Positions 37,962 to 56,100 of a stretch of DNA of 64,000 nt are shown here, piece after piece. The position numbers were made by a program, and so were the translations under genes. Under the pieces are notes generated by a model, which saw only the letters and a list, made by a program, of their open reading frames with translations, ran no database searches and had not been told where the DNA came from. Source of the DNA: Lagopus muta (Eukaryota; Chordata; Aves; Galliformes; Phasianidae); the NCBI RefSeq assembly GCF_023343835.1, contig NC_064440.1:29333537-29397536 (forward strand), read 5' to 3'. Numbering within the stretch: the stretch's first letter is position 1; each line of letters starts with the position of its first letter.

Positions 37962-37968
37962 TATAAAA
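37962..37968 (+). promoter_or_regulatory. MSTN: TATA box of the MSTN promoter
   Basis: TATAAAA at 37962-37968 lies 164 bp before the start codon and predicts transcription starting near 37990. A second TATA-like motif, TATATAA at 37981-37987, could place a start near 38010. Both agree with a 5' UTR of roughly 120-140 bases. Confidence 0.75.
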
Positions 37969-38078
37969 GCCCCCTTGGCATATATAAGGCACACCAGTGT
38001 GGCAAGCTGTCTCTCAGACTGCATTTGCTTTCACGGATCTGTTCAGAACTGAAAGAAAAAGGGAAAGAGGGACAGGGG

Positions 38079-38103
38079 AAAAAAAAAAAAAAAAAAAAAA
38101 AAA
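38079..38103 (+). repeat. MSTN: A25 run within the MSTN 5' UTR
   Basis: Twenty-five consecutive A lie between the predicted transcription start and the ATG, ending 28 bases before it and flanked by further A-rich sequence on both sides. No ATG occurs between the TATA box and the MSTN start, so the leader has no upstream open frame beginning with ATG. Confidence 0.9.
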
Positions 38104-38131
38104 GGAAAAAAGCTGCAGTGACTGTAAGATC

Positions 38132-38504
38132 ATGCAAAAGCTAGCAGTCTATGTTTATATTTACCTGTTCATGCAGATTTCAGTTGATCCGGTGGCTCTT
38201 GATGGCAGTAGTCAGCCCACAGAGAACGCTGAAAAAGACGGATTGTGCAATGCTTGTACGTGGAGACAGAACACTAAATCCTCCAGAATAGAAGCCATAA
38301 AAATTCAAATCCTCAGCAAACTGCGCCTGGAACAAGCACCTAACATTAGCAGGGACGTTATTAAACAGCTTATACCCAAAGCTCCTCCACTGCAGGAACT
38401 GATTGATCAGTATGACGTCCAGAGAGACGACAGTAGCGATGGCTCTTTGGAAGACGATGACTATCATGCCACAACCGAAACGATTATCACAATGCCTACG
38501 GAGT
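38132..38504 (+). CDS. MSTN: Myostatin (GDF8), coding exon 1
   Basis: The exon encodes residues 1-124 and the first base of codon 125. The start ATG (A at -3) begins [15 protein letters not shown], a hydrophobic signal peptide. The rest is the N-terminal propeptide (latency-associated part), which holds the mature TGF-beta ligand inactive in the extracellular space. Visible landmarks are an N-glycosylation sequon NIS (71-73), the inhibitory helix region around residues 43-70 ([20 protein letters not shown]), and the QR|DD site (Arg98-Asp99) where BMP1/tolloid proteases release the ligand. Donor gtaagt follows at 38505. The 373-bp length equals the mammalian exon. Residue 81 is Ile (QLIPKAPP), where I recall Leu in chicken and human. 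Confidence 0.98.
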
Positions 38505-43624
<5,120 letters not shown>

Positions 43625-44581
43625 GACCATCGTGAGATCCACCACTTCATAAATTGTGGAAGCCACCAAAAAAATCTATATCCCCTCATCCATCTTTTAA
43701 ACTGTGAAATTACGTACGCTAGGCGTTGCCAACATCCTTATACTGTACAGTCATACAGACCACATATAGCACAACACGAGCTGCAGAACGTGAACTAAAA
43801 GACGATAGAATTACCTAAGGGCTGGCTCTGAAACCACGGACAAAGAAGCTACAATCAAAATCATCGGATTTAACAAATGAGTTTCTTACACTGTGAGGGA
43901 ATCAATATTCAGTCATTCAGACACAAATTTATATGTAGTTTTCAACATATGTTGGTAATCAAAAGCAAGCTCCTTCTCATCCGAGGACAGAAGGAGCAGG
44001 CTATTAAATCAACTTCTTCACAGCTTCACTTAATATTGTATTTACAGCAAAATATATACTGGTAACATATACACCACTACACAATACCACCAGAATCATC
44101 CTTGAACACTTGAATATATAGTGCAGAGTTGTGATAAGATGAAATTCCACGTAAATGGACAAATCCTGAAGTTAGGGATGGTATATTGTATTTAGCGTGT
44201 TTCCATTCCTTTTTTTCATTAGTATGTTAGTAATCAATGGCAATGGTGCTACGTAAGCAGGCTGAGTAAATAGAAAGATAGTTATCTAAGTGAAAGAATT
44301 TGGAGTAATAATGAATTTGCCCTATCCTCAGGTACACTATTCAACATTCGCAAGAAAAAGGTATTTTTTAAAGGAAGGTGAATAGTTTTCTAAATGTAGT
44401 AAAACAAAAGGCAGCACGGAAGTCTAACGTTCAAACCATAATCCCATATTGTAACCTGCCTTTGCAACATTACCATTTGCACTATGATAAGCCAATGCAA
44501 ATAGTTGGTTGCTACAGACATTGTTAAAAAACCACTTTGATATAACTGACTTGTGTAATATGTATGCATCAATATTTTGTA

Positions 44582-44587
44582 AATAAA
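44582..44587 (+). terminator. MSTN: MSTN poly(A) signal 1 (AATAAA)
   Basis: AATAAA followed by T-rich and GT-containing sequence (tgtttattttttaatcac), about 960 bp after the stop. Confidence 0.65.
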
Positions 44588-44660
44588 TGTTTATTTTTTA
44601 ATCACTGTTGGTATATGTTCATTACAAAAAAAAGAGTGATGTTAATCTGTACTTTAGTTT

Positions 44661-44666
44661 AATAAA
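44661..44666 (+). terminator. MSTN: MSTN poly(A) signal 2 (AATAAA)
   Basis: A second AATAAA, 79 bp downstream of the first, in the context gtttaataaacaaaaacc. Either or both may be used. Confidence 0.55.
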
Positions 44667-45725
44667 CAAAAACCAGTATTGTCTTCATAACATAATTTCC
44701 TGGTTTTTAACAGTAATATGAAGGAACAAAGCAACAAAGTAAGCCATATGCAGAGAATTAGACCACATTTTGTATTTTTTTTTTTTTATACTAGCATGAG
44801 CCATCTGTGGAGAAATGTTGGCTGTTGACATGTTTACAAGATTCCTTTGGGTTTCTCTGGTCATTTCGATCCATACCCCATTTTCCATATGTTGAATGTT
44901 ATATCCATAAGAAATAACACCACAGAAGACTGCTGCTAAGTGCCTGTTATTACACTGTAAATTTTGCAGCAAACTATTATCTTCATTTGGGTAAACATAG
45001 TAAACAGATTTTCACCCAAATTCCATATTTCCCCCTTGTGATAAAACATTGTTGATTGAAATTAAAATGTTTTCATGTTAATGAAATACATTTTTCGCTA
45101 TATTGAAGAAATCAGTTTTGAACTTTTCTTTGTGCGAAGCCATTGTAGAATTGCAACAATAATGGATTTTCCCCTCTGATGTACTTTTTTTGCATGGGTG
45201 GTAAATGTTTTTTAAAAGGCACAGTCTTGCTACAAAGAAATCATACAAGGATGAAATTTTAAGTTTGAGCGATAAACTTGAAACTTAAAGAATGAGCAGA
45301 TTTTTGAGCATTTCTTTTCAACTATGAGGAGTTGTGCTAAAGTTGTGCCCAAGCATCACACAGATGTTCACCTTCTAATATAGTTCATCTCAGCAGACCT
45401 CTGGAGCCCTTACGTACACCATCAGTTTAGTTTCCCACAAGACACAGAGTAAAAGCAGCCTCAAGCAAGCCCACCAGCAGTGCGCAGGATTGCGAGCCCT
45501 CAGGCACACTGAAAGCCTGCTACACTGCTCAGAGCTTTCCATAGCACAGCACACAGCTGTTAGCTGAGCTTGTTCATGAGGCAGCAGCTGCAGAGGTGGC
45601 GGCACGTTGGAGCTGATGGCAAAGAAGACATGGTCAGCCTGCACTGCAGTGCTGATATGGCACCCGCGTGCTGACTTCTAGTCACAGTAGCTAAACTGAA
45701 GCGAATGCAAAGGCAGTTACCTCAC

Positions 45726-45757
45726 ATAAGGACATCCTTGGATAAGGACATCCTTGG
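45726..45757 (+). repeat. 16-bp tandem duplication
   Basis: The unit ataaggacatccttgg occurs twice, back to back and without mismatch. It is an isolated recent duplication. Confidence 0.9.
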
Positions 45758-48681
45758 CTGTACCCTGCTGGTCCAGCCCCTGCCATTGCTGCCCTCCTGC
45801 CTGCTCCTCAGCCTCAGCTCATGCTGAAAACCGTGCTCTGGTGGGAAATGCTTCCAATACGCTTAAACGGAGCTCACAGGAAGCTTAACTGCTGGCAAAG
45901 GAGCCATCACCACCAGGCATGTGTAAGCTGCAGCTTTTCACAGAGGTACTGGTTTGCTAGCTATGGGCAGATTTCAACGCTCAACACAGAACTGCTCAAG
46001 GCCAATCACATTCACAGTTTTAGGTCTATTTTCCAGTTCCATAGAGTCTAGGTTCATTCTTCTGTGGTAGCTGGCTGGTGGTTTTATTTTCCTTCCCCAC
46101 TTGTTTTTTTTTAAATCAGAGATTACCAAATTGTCTCATTCTTGGATGCAAAGGAGTTCTTTTGGCCAAATGCCTTAAAAAAAGAAGGCCTGAGACTTGG
46201 ACAGTCCAATCCAGGCGGTTACATCTTTTAAAGATACAGCAAGACAAAACATAGTGTTATAAAATGAAGCTCCCAACAAACTCAATAGCCAAATGATCCC
46301 AAGTCCACTTAAATATTTAGTGAAAAAAAATAAACGTCAGGAAATAGTAGGTAGATAGAAGGCACTAACTAGAAATGTTATTTATATTACCTATGTATTT
46401 CAGCAAAGCAGCCACCAAGAACCTCATTCTAATGATCCAAGCTAGCTGGCGTATTAACTTCATCCCAAGAACAATGCTTAAAGCAGCAGCATCTCTGCAT
46501 ATCACAGCTATCTGTGCACTGATGCAATAAAACACACAGCAAAGATGCTCACCAAACCACTCAGCTGCCCCTGTGAGTGCTCCCTTGAACTGTGTTTTGT
46601 ATCAATGAAATTGGATGTTCACAAGCTCTGGAAATGCTAAAGCTCCAGTTCTCTCTCCTGCTTAGCAAAGAAAAGCCCTGACAATATTCAAAGATCAGCT
46701 TATTAATTTGTATAGGCACAAAGTACTGCTCTGCTCACGCTTTGCTGTTTATATAAAAAAAGAACTTATAGTGCCATCATCTCCTGAAGCAAACTTGTGC
46801 GAAGAACAACAGAAAAGAGCAGGCATACAGTTCGTTCAGCATTAAGCAGCTATGAAGCAAAATTGCAGTGAATATTCTACAGCCTATTGTTTGGTACACC
46901 AGAAGTACCGACAACGAGAAGCCTGGAAGCCATCTGTAGGTCAGCTGGAAAGACGGGCAATGAGCTTTGGAGTACTTTGGGTGTAAATCTGTCTGACGTT
47001 CATCAGCCTTGGCTGCTAAAGCTCATTTTGAAGCTACAGGAGAGACTTCATTTTCTTCTGAAGTGGACATGATTCATCTGGCGTGTGTTTTCAAGATGGT
47101 ACAGCTTCCAGGGAAAATAAACCAGCTCAGTGCCCATAAGTCAACCTGTAACACATCAGTTTGTAACCTAAAGGCCATCTCTTGCCACACTCTCTAAATC
47201 TAATTATGTATGCAAACAGCTCCTGCACAGAAATATCCTCCAGTGAAAGTCAAAGACCAAAGTTAATTTCCAACCTGTTGCTTTTCTACTATGTATGTAT
47301 CATTCTGCACTAAGCCATTAGAAGCAAAGGTAATCCCTCCGAGCACTGAAAGGATTCAGCCAAGATGAATGCTAGCTGAGAAAAGGCAATGAGAAATTAG
47401 CTGATTTCATCTGGGGGCTTTTCCAGCAGAAATGTCGTCACTTTTTTTTCCCCCCCCCCTTCACCAGTTTCTCACCTGAGAGAAAACAAACGACAGTTCT
47501 AGCTGAGCAACGATATTACGGAGATCGCACTGCGAATTCTGATGCTATGGAGCGCTCTGAAGTAACGCTCACCTTCGGACAGCACACACAACAGCACACA
47601 GGGCACAGGCTCCCTCGGCGCTGCAGCACACGCACCTTTGAATGAGAGGCTTATCTCAGTTTTGGCCAAGCATTGAGCCTCTCTCCCGCCAGCACATTCA
47701 TCACCATTTTTCATGTCGTTATCCGTCAAGTTTGGCCCCGCTGACATATGAACCAGGCAGACAGAACACCTGGCTGTCACGCATTATAGCATCAGGTTGC
47801 AGCGCGGTGCCAGGTGGTCCCACGTCAGGCAGATGCCTGCAGGCTGAGGTCAGCTGCCTACTGTATGCCGCGGGCTGGCCGTGCTGACACGTGGGCAGTG
47901 CAGCGAGGTGCTGGGGAAAAAGCCTCCTGCTTGGCTGTGCCTGGGACCTACCGTGGTAGGCAGGAGCTCCACCTCGCCCATCGCTTTCTGGCGTGTTGCT
48001 CACATGTCACTGCTGGAACAGCATCTGAAATGCCCTTCCTGCTTGGAGTGCTTGGGAAACATGATGCTCTAAAAATTTCTCCAACTCAAACCCTGTATGT
48101 TGTCTCCTCCTTATGAGTTTCTAGAGTCTTCCGCACTTGTGATCACTTATACATAGGAACGTTCAGGAGGAGAGCATTGATTTTTATGCTGCTGCCTGTA
48201 AGTCAGCACAGCAAAACCTATTTACTGGCTTGTGGACACACCCTCACTCAGAATCGGAGTATCAGACTGTGGGTACCAGGATTCACAGCCAGCTTGTCAG
48301 TCACCAGAAAGGTACAGAAGAACCCAGCATTCCAGCAACCACCTCTGTATGGCCGGGGCATCCACTAGCAAGGTCACACCAACCAGCACTAGCAGAACCT
48401 CCTCTTTTGTATGACAGCTTATTTCATTTTTCCCATACCTTACCAAAACTGGAAGTGCTATCAAAGCATCCTTGCAGATGTATCTTCTCATTTCTATAAG
48501 GATCTCACCCCTCTGGTTCATACTACTGCCTCAACTCTCCTTGTCAACCAGTCCTGATGTAGATCCAAGCTCAATGATAATCTCTTTTGAGCTTATCATC
48601 ACCTTAGGTTTGCTCATTTCTGTCAAAAATATTAGCTGCTAGCAACTTTCCATGATTTTTTTTTAGACTCCTTAGTTCATG

Positions 48682-48707
48682 AAAAAAAAAAAAAAAAAAA
48701 AAAAAAA
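48682..48707 (+). repeat. A26 homopolymer
   Basis: Twenty-six consecutive A between agttcatg and tcacagta. No associated open frame or element was recognised. Confidence 0.9.
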
Positions 48708-49744
48708 TCACAGTAAGATTTTCTAAAAGCCAACCAAATAAAAGCAAAGACAAAACCTGAACATGCACAAAAAGTCTCAGGTTCCAGGGAAAGAAAAGTA
48801 GCCCCAAAAGCCCTTATTTTTACTGCTTTATTCTCACTAAATAAATCAATAAATAAAATTTGAATGGATTCAATTCCTATCTTTCTTTAAAAACAGCTGT
48901 CTGAGGAACATAGAATTAAAAACAAAAAGGGAAAAAGGTCTTTTACTGAAAAATATATTAAATATTAGTGAAAAAGACCTGTATTAATGATTTTTCTTAC
49001 GTATTCTTTCAGCATACGTTATTTGCAATAGGGAACAACATTTTTCTTGGCTTTATTTAAAAGCACAGATTTTAGGCAGCACAGTATTGGCCTGGTAACA
49101 GATCCTAGGCAGCCCTGTGCTCCCTTTGTGCCATAGTGACAGCGGCTCTCCCGGTGCCTTACCATTACCTGCATGTGTTAAGACTGCTGGCCTTTTCAAA
49201 GATGCTGCCAGAATCTCTCAATGTTCATGAGTTTCCATTCCTTTACATCTCCAATGCTGTACGTCTGTCACGTGTACAGGAAGCCATCTGATTAAATGTG
49301 TGCCAAACTGTCATTGCCACATAATCGTATACAACAGTCCTTTTCATTTTTACCGCAGATCTCAAAGTAAATCAAGTCTACAGTAGGTACAATGCAACCC
49401 TTTGTATCTGTTGTTTAGTCGTATCTAATTCTGAACTTCAGATCTTCAGCTGAAAAACAACCAAAGATTGGTTCCACAAATTTCTTTCGACTGTGATTCA
49501 GCAGGAGCTTATTTAGAACCAAATGTGATTACTCGGTTTTGGCTATGCAGCCTTTGTGAGGCTTTCCCAGATCCGCTCCCACGGACACTAAAGCTAATTC
49601 AGAAGCCAATTGTTCCCTGGCAACGTTACCATGGGTCTTGGTTAGCAATATCTCCATGGGCTTGCAGCAAACACCAATGTGTCACACACATGTATCTTTC
49701 TGATAACACAATTTTAAAGCCATAAAGCCATAAATTCATTTGAG

Positions 49745-50610
49745 TTAAGATGGACTGTTAAAGATCACTTAGCCCGATTCTCTCACAGTAAAGAGGAACA
49801 CCTACACTTAGATCAGGATGCTAAGAGCTCCATCTAGCCTGACCTTGAATGTCTCCAAGGATGTGGTACCCAACCATCTCACTGGGCTACCTGTTCCAGT
49901 ACTGCACCATCCTTACTGTAAAAAATTTCTTCCTTATATCCAGTCTAAATCTCCCCTCTTTTAGTTTGAAACCATTTCCCCTTGTCCTGTCACCAAGAAC
50001 TTACTAAACAGTCAGTCCCCTTCCTTCTTATAGCCCTCGTTCAGATACTGAAAGGCCACTCTCAGATCTCCCCAGAGCCTTCTCTTCTCCAGGCTCAACA
50101 GCTCCCACTCTTTCAGCCAGTCCTTGTAGGGAAGGTGCTCCATCCCTTCAATCGTTTATGTGGCTCTCCTCCAGACATGCTCTAATAGGTCCGTATTTCT
50201 CTTGTGCTGAGGACTCCACATGTGGGCACTGTACTCCAGATGAGAAATCACCAGCACAGAATAGAAGACCAGGGTTACCTCCCTTGTCCGGCCAGCCGTG
50301 CTTCTTTTGACGTAGCCCAGGATACAGTTGGCTTTCTGGGTTGCAAGGACACATTGCTGCCTCATGTCAAGCTGCCATCCCTCAGTACCACCCAAATCCT
50401 TTTTGGCAGGGCTGTGCTCCATCCTTACATCCCCCAGCTTGTATTAATAGCAGGGGTTGCCACAACCCAGATGCAAGACCCTGCATTGAATTTGTTAAAC
50501 CTCATGAGGTTCTCCAGGGCCCAATGCTTGAGCCTGCCTAGATCCCTCCCATCTTCATTACGATGGAGGAAAGAGTGGCATTCTGTGCCACCTGAGAGGT
50601 CCTCTAACCG
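49745..50610 (-). mobile_element. CR1 LINE copy, 5'-truncated, with reverse transcriptase remnant
   Basis: About 865 bp match the reverse complement of CR1 throughout, for example ttcttccttatatccagtct, cttctcttctccaggctcaa and gcccaggatacagttggctt. The sense strand is minus. A minus-strand open stretch at 50156-50422 encodes a typical C-terminal piece of CR1 ORF2 (LGYVKRSTAGRTREV...HLEYSAHMWSPQHKR), and a parallel frame at 50148-50354 shows that frameshifts have accumulated. The 3' octamer tail (left edge) is eroded. It is dead as a transposon. Confidence 0.88.
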
Positions 50611-53002
50611 TATCCTCTGCTGTATTATTGCTATAAATAGTTAAGTATTCTTGTAAGCAGAAATGCAACTACAGTCTAGATAGAAATATCTGATGTGAAT
50701 ACAATTTGTTTTACAATAGTGAATGACGGAGCAGCAAGAAGCTGGGTGTATGCCTTCAAGTCAGCTGGTCAGGACCAAGCCCTTGAGCTTCTCCCAGTAG
50801 AGCTGGTAAGGCTGAATCTGCTGGGCTCTCCACAAGCCCCACACTTCATTCTCTCTGCTCTTTCAAAGAGCAGAGTTGCATAAGGCACGTGGTAAGGGCT
50901 TAACAACGTGGTTGTTAAGTAATTCTGCAGCAAGGAAAGCAAGTCTTCAAAGCAGAATCCATCCCCAAATATGCCACCACATTCAGACAAGGAGCTGAGT
51001 CCCCATAGATATTTGACTTACCTATTTGCTGGTTTATCTAGAAGTACTCAGGTTTCATTTAACCAGTTCAAAACAACTACACGCTTTTGTGAGGCTTATG
51101 CAAAAAGAACAAGCCTTTTTTCTGATAGAGAGAAGCAGAAAGAGAAAGGACTGCTGTGAATTCCTCCTTTGCTATCACTCAGGTTCAGCAGCTGGCTGCA
51201 CAGCTGCTTGCAAACAGGTATCGATTCCTGTGATGGCAGGGCTCTCTTTGTAGGGGAGCTGTAGCACCTGCTCAACAAAGAGGCCACAAGCATCTTTGCC
51301 AGCAGGCTTGCAAACCAGTGAGGATTTTCACTGAATTATTTGAAAGGTGGCTAACATGGGAATAGGAGAATTACCCGTAAGTGCAGGGCTGCTACAGCTC
51401 CTGAACAAGCTGCACGGCCACAGGGTCCATCTCAAGTACCTGTACCAAAACATCATACATAATCCAAAAATACACAGCAGATGAGGACTCTCCAAGTATT
51501 TGCAGAGCTATCGGGGTCAAAGAGGTGCCTCCTCACACTGGAGGCATCGTGGTGAGTGTTTGTTACGGACTGTTTGCTCAACAAGTGAAGAAATCTGCTT
51601 TTAAGAACTTGAGGAAGTGTCATGGCCACAAGTTTATGGGGGAACTTGAACCACTCCACACCTGCCAGAAGCAGCACAGCCAGGCACCAGCTATGCCAGG
51701 GATTTCTGGTCCATGGCAGCAGGTGGACTCGCAGTGCAAAGCCAACCTGAAAGGCAAAGTTGCCCAAGATGACTCACTGATTCTCACAATGCCTTGAACA
51801 GTCCTACGTGATGGGCAGAAGGACAATTCCCACAAGGTACAAGTTGCTATTATCAGCATGGACAGGAAAAAAAAAAAAAAAAAAAAAACATGCACCATTT
51901 CACAACTCAGCTCATTATTTTGACAGCTATTTCTTAGCTTCTTGTGGCTGCAACACTTCTGGGCTGCAATGAAGAAATCAGCAAAATCGGTGAAGTGCTT
52001 TAAAACCTTTCAGAGCATTGCTTTCTGTGTGTTTCACCTGTTTAAGATGTGCTAAACATAGAAATACGGATTAAACTGAAAAACTTGGCTAGAACAGTTA
52101 AGCTCAAAGACAATTTCAATAATGGCCTCCTGTCTCTTTCTTAAGCCAAAGAATAAGGTTTCCGTGTCCAGAGCAGTCTTCATTCATCCATGCAAATACG
52201 ACAGGATGATAACAGAAGGCCAAATCAGACAGTTGTCGTTCAATGACAGCATCTTTTGTACTTTCCTGTACCATCAACTTCCTGGAAAAAGAATCACCAA
52301 ATTTTCATCCATAAAAGTTATGTACCTATTACAACAAAAAGAAACAAACAATAAAAGAAACCTTCACTTGCTTCCCTGTAAACTTAAGAAAACTAGTCAG
52401 AAACCAAGGACTTGTGGCACTAACTTGCAAATGAGATTCAGGGACCTTGCACTGACGCTAGTTTTTATTACTGAAATTGTAATAGAAATAACAATTTACC
52501 AGATCCACAAGAGGCCTCATTCTACTGGCCATTTCAGTGTGCTGGCACTCTCGGCTTTCAACTTCTTCTGTTCAAGAGAGTGACACACTTCACATTCTTT
52601 AGAGAACGCGCTATACATGAGAACATAAGTTGTTCAAATATCCTACAGGTAGTACCCAGAAAGTCAGGTGGAAAAAGCACAATGAACTCATGAGACAACT
52701 GACCTCTTTCACCTTAAATTATTTTTTCTACAAAATACAGCAAACCATATCTCAAACTGTATTCTTCTTTAGGTAGTAAATAACTTGGTAACTGCTCCTT
52801 TGGGACATGACAAGGTGATAGATTCATGGATTACACCACTGAAATCTCCCAGAATTCCCAGACTATCCATTGTAACAAATGCAGTAGATCGGTATTTTCC
52901 AAAAAGTTATTCTTAAAATTTTATTTTTCATCCAAACATTTGGCAACCTGGCAACATATAGAAACTGAACTCAAAGAAGAAAATTCAGTAGTAAATTTGA
53001 AA
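50611..53002. other. Intergenic DNA between two CR1 copies
   Basis: There is no recognisable gene. It contains an A22 run at 51867-51888. The longest ATG-started frame is 52122-52583 (plus, 153 codons), which lacks any domain I know and looks like translated AT-rich non-coding DNA. Confidence 0.55.
51867..51888 (+). repeat. A22 homopolymer
   Basis: Twenty-two consecutive A between gacagg and catgcacc. No element or target duplication was recognised around it. Confidence 0.9.
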
Positions 53003-53190
53003 CAGAATCATAGAATCACAGAACATCCTGAATTGAAAGGGACTTGCAAGAATAATCAAGCACTTGGTTCCACAAAGAACCACCCAAATTTCAAACCCTA
53101 TGTCTGAGAAGGCTGCCAAGCACTCCATGAACTCTAGCAGGGCTGGGGCTGTGTCCATCGCCCTGGGGAGACATTTTAGAGAGTGCCATC
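53003..53190 (-). mobile_element. CR1 LINE 3' fragment with octamer tail
   Basis: The left edge acagaatcatagaatcacag is the reverse complement of the CR1 3' octamer repeat (ATTCTATG-like). It is followed by catcctgaattgaaaggg, accacccaaatttcaaaccc and tgtctgagaagg, which are standard CR1 3' sequence. The copy is about 190 bp and 5'-truncated; its right boundary is uncertain by about 20 bp. Confidence 0.85.
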
Positions 53191-56100
53191 TAACGCACAG
53201 GTGCCAAACACAAGCATCCATTTCAATGAGTCCTGTAACTGCCTATGCCTTGCTATCCCTAGCACTACTAAATCACTCCAGCAGAAGTGCAGCCATATTT
53301 TTTTTCTGACATACCCCACGCTCAGCATTAGACAACGCATTGTAATCTTTCTGGAAAAGTTATTTTGAAACAATTGCGCTGAAATGTTTGAAGTTTAATT
53401 ATGTTATTTAATGAATAAGATTTTTTACTGCTTGACATCTCGCAATAATGTTTGGCCAGCTTGATGAACTGGAAGAGTTACTGACACCTCTACAGAAAAG
53501 TTACAGAGATACCTTCTTTTGTTTGAGCAGATGGTCATACCCCATTGAACAGTAAAACAGTGAATAAAGTCCATTGGACTCAATGACAAAATCATGAGCT
53601 GGAATCTGAATTTCATGATCATTTTTTCTAAGGGAGGTGAAAGCCTTCAATCCCAGATTCCAGTTGTGCTAAAGTAATCGGATAATCTTTATTCTATATG
53701 TATGGAAAGAATGTAAGAGAATACTGCCATTACAGCTGCCTGCTTTAGCACACTATGGAGATGGCTACAAGTAAGTGTAGTTCACCCCACTAACTTAGTT
53801 GAGAATATCAGGAAAGCTACACGGCCAAGTGGATGGAAGGACACTAATACTTGTTTGGTCTGTTCTTCAGAAACCAGGCACCTAGATTTCTGGTTAGAGT
53901 TCACAGCATACGCACACAGTTTTCATTTAACTTTGGACACATCTGCTAACAAAAATCAATTTTCATTCACTCTCACTGCCAGCAAGGCAGTGGAATTTGG
54001 CTGCTCAAAGACAAGTCTCCAGTTGGCCTTTTTTAAATGCTTTTTTGCTATTTTCTGTATTTGGTATTAAAAGGAAGTTTGATTACGCATAAACTTGCAG
54101 GTGAAGTGGCTTTGCAAGAGACCTCGTGTTCAGTGTCACACCATAGCCTCCTCCCTGATTAAGAGCTCAACCCAGGGCAGGCTATAATTCACATTAAATG
54201 ATGCTTACAGAGCCAAGTTCTGACAGGTTTACTCACGTGTTGTTCAGTGCACTAGAACAACACTATTTGGAGTCTATTGATTGAGTATCCCTTGAGGAAC
54301 ACAGACTTTTCTGAGCTGATGCATGGCCTCACAGACCTTTTTCAAACAAGGGGCAAAAATAATGAATCTACGTCCCATTTACCATCAACATTGCTGAACA
54401 AATAAAGATCTTAGTGACTGTGACACTGCAGGGACACAGCATCTAACCTTACAGCCATTTCTGATGATACAGTGAATATGCTTCCTAGCATGTTCTCCTC
54501 CCTTGCAAAAGTTAAGTCAGTAAGTGCTCCTGAAACATACTTGGATATACAGAATAACATGTTTTATTTAACTGTACCCCCAAAACATTCCATCCTATTT
54601 GGTAAACAGTAAAATGAAGTAGCAGGAGAAGGGAAGGCTAAAAAAATATAAAATAAAACCTACCATGCACAAATTTTATCTTTCGGTGCCATGAAGCAGA
54701 ACCAGCAAGATCCAAATATAAGCGAACATCTTTATCGTTACGATAGTGCAGATAAGTAACAAAAATAATTCCTCCCATATTAAAGCATTATGCTTGCCCT
54801 TCAAAGTACTACTCTAAAGGTAAATTGGCTCCTAGAGCAGTAGTAATGGGCAATATCCCATTAAACCTCTTCTTTTTCCTCCTTCCTCCACACAATTATT
54901 TGTAGTTTCCTATAGCATACCTTTCTGTAGAGGCAACATAATGATGTGCAACAGAGATGCTGAGTGTTCAAGTCAGGTTAGATGGTTTTCAGATGGACAA
55001 AGTCACATCAGGGCAAGCCCGGTATCGTTCCTCAGAGCAGTACATCTACCCCAAGCACATCAGGGCAAAGATTCTCCAAGGATTTTCACTCTTTGAAACT
55101 TCCTTTGAAATTTAGGTAAAAGCCTACCATGATGTTTTCCCTCTTCACATCACCTCAATGGTGCTGAGGTCTAATCTGACTGCACAGAGAAGTAAGAACT
55201 TGCTGGTTCTATTCTATTTTTCTGAACCTGTTTATCACCAACTGATCACTAGCTTACATTCAATTGTAAATCCAGTTTCCATCCCTAGAGAAAAAGAAAA
55301 ACACAAACCTATCAAGTGATAAAACAGCAACTACAAGAACAGTGCTGCAAATAGCCTACTAACAGCAGATGCTCAGTGCTACTTGTCAAGAAGATGAATT
55401 GCAACCACTTCTTCAGAATAAAGCATTAGCAGAGAGCTATAACAGAATAAACATGCAGGCAAACACTTGTTTTTAGAGCAAAGTGCACCTCTGTTCTGGA
55501 AGAATTACTCCTTTCAAATACAGAAAGAAAGAAAGATTAACTCTAAAAAATATTAGAGTATCAAGCACTCCTTACTTTAACAAAGGTGAATAATGCATTA
55601 TCACCATCCCTTTCAAATGCCTTTTTCCCCTTTACAATTAAGGACCTATGCAAACAGAAGCCACAAAACAGAAGCCTTTTTTGTACTGCTGATTTGCCTT
55701 TGTTCATGACCTGTGCATGTTACTGGGCTACTTCTGCCTTTCCCAATCTCCTGCTCCATAAAGACATCCACAATTAGTAGCCCTGATGGACTGTTTCCTA
55801 TGATTTGCAGTTTTTATCTCGTCTTTGTTTGCTATCCACCATGACTTCCCCAAGAGAGGCACAGCCCAGAGAACTCCTTCAGTTCAGGGCAGCACAGGGT
55901 TGGAAGGCTGAGACATCAGCAGCTTCTCCCATGAAGCCACCAACACACCCACATCTCCCAGGCCTCATGATTGCCCTTGCCTGGGGACCAACTTACTCCA
56001 CAAAGAGCAATGCAGCAGTTACCTCCAAACCCCAAAACACCTTGCTCCTCCAATTTTCACTGTCTTGTTACTTCCATAAGATGTGGGGTCTTTCAGCCCT

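Larger units (their letters stand above)
43625..44690 (+). other. MSTN: MSTN 3' untranslated region
   Basis: AT-rich sequence from the stop to the second AATAAA. It has no coding potential. The end is inferred from the poly(A) signals at 44582 and 44661. Confidence 0.7.
44691..49744. other. Intergenic DNA downstream of MSTN
   Basis: No exon was recognised. By human synteny the next gene would be PMS1, on the minus strand, but I see no piece of it. Features present are a perfect 16-bp tandem duplication (45726-45757), a T8C10 run (about 47442-47459), a GC-richer patch at 47.5-48.1 kb with overlapping open frames that look like composition effects, and an A26 run (48682-48707). Confidence 0.6.

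Noticed and set aside
37997-38131. In-frame upstream extension of the myostatin reading frame
   Set aside because: It begins at GTG, lies at or before the predicted transcription start, and would place a Lys-rich stretch from the A25 run ahead of the signal peptide. The ATG at 38132 matches the known myostatin start.
50148-50422. Two overlapping minus frames that could be called a protein gene
   Set aside because: They are frameshifted remains of CR1 ORF2 inside the CR1 copy at 49745-50610.
52122-52583. 153-codon ATG-started plus frame
   Set aside because: There is no recognisable domain and no splice or promoter context. The residue content (Lys, Ile, Phe, Thr) mirrors local AT-rich DNA.
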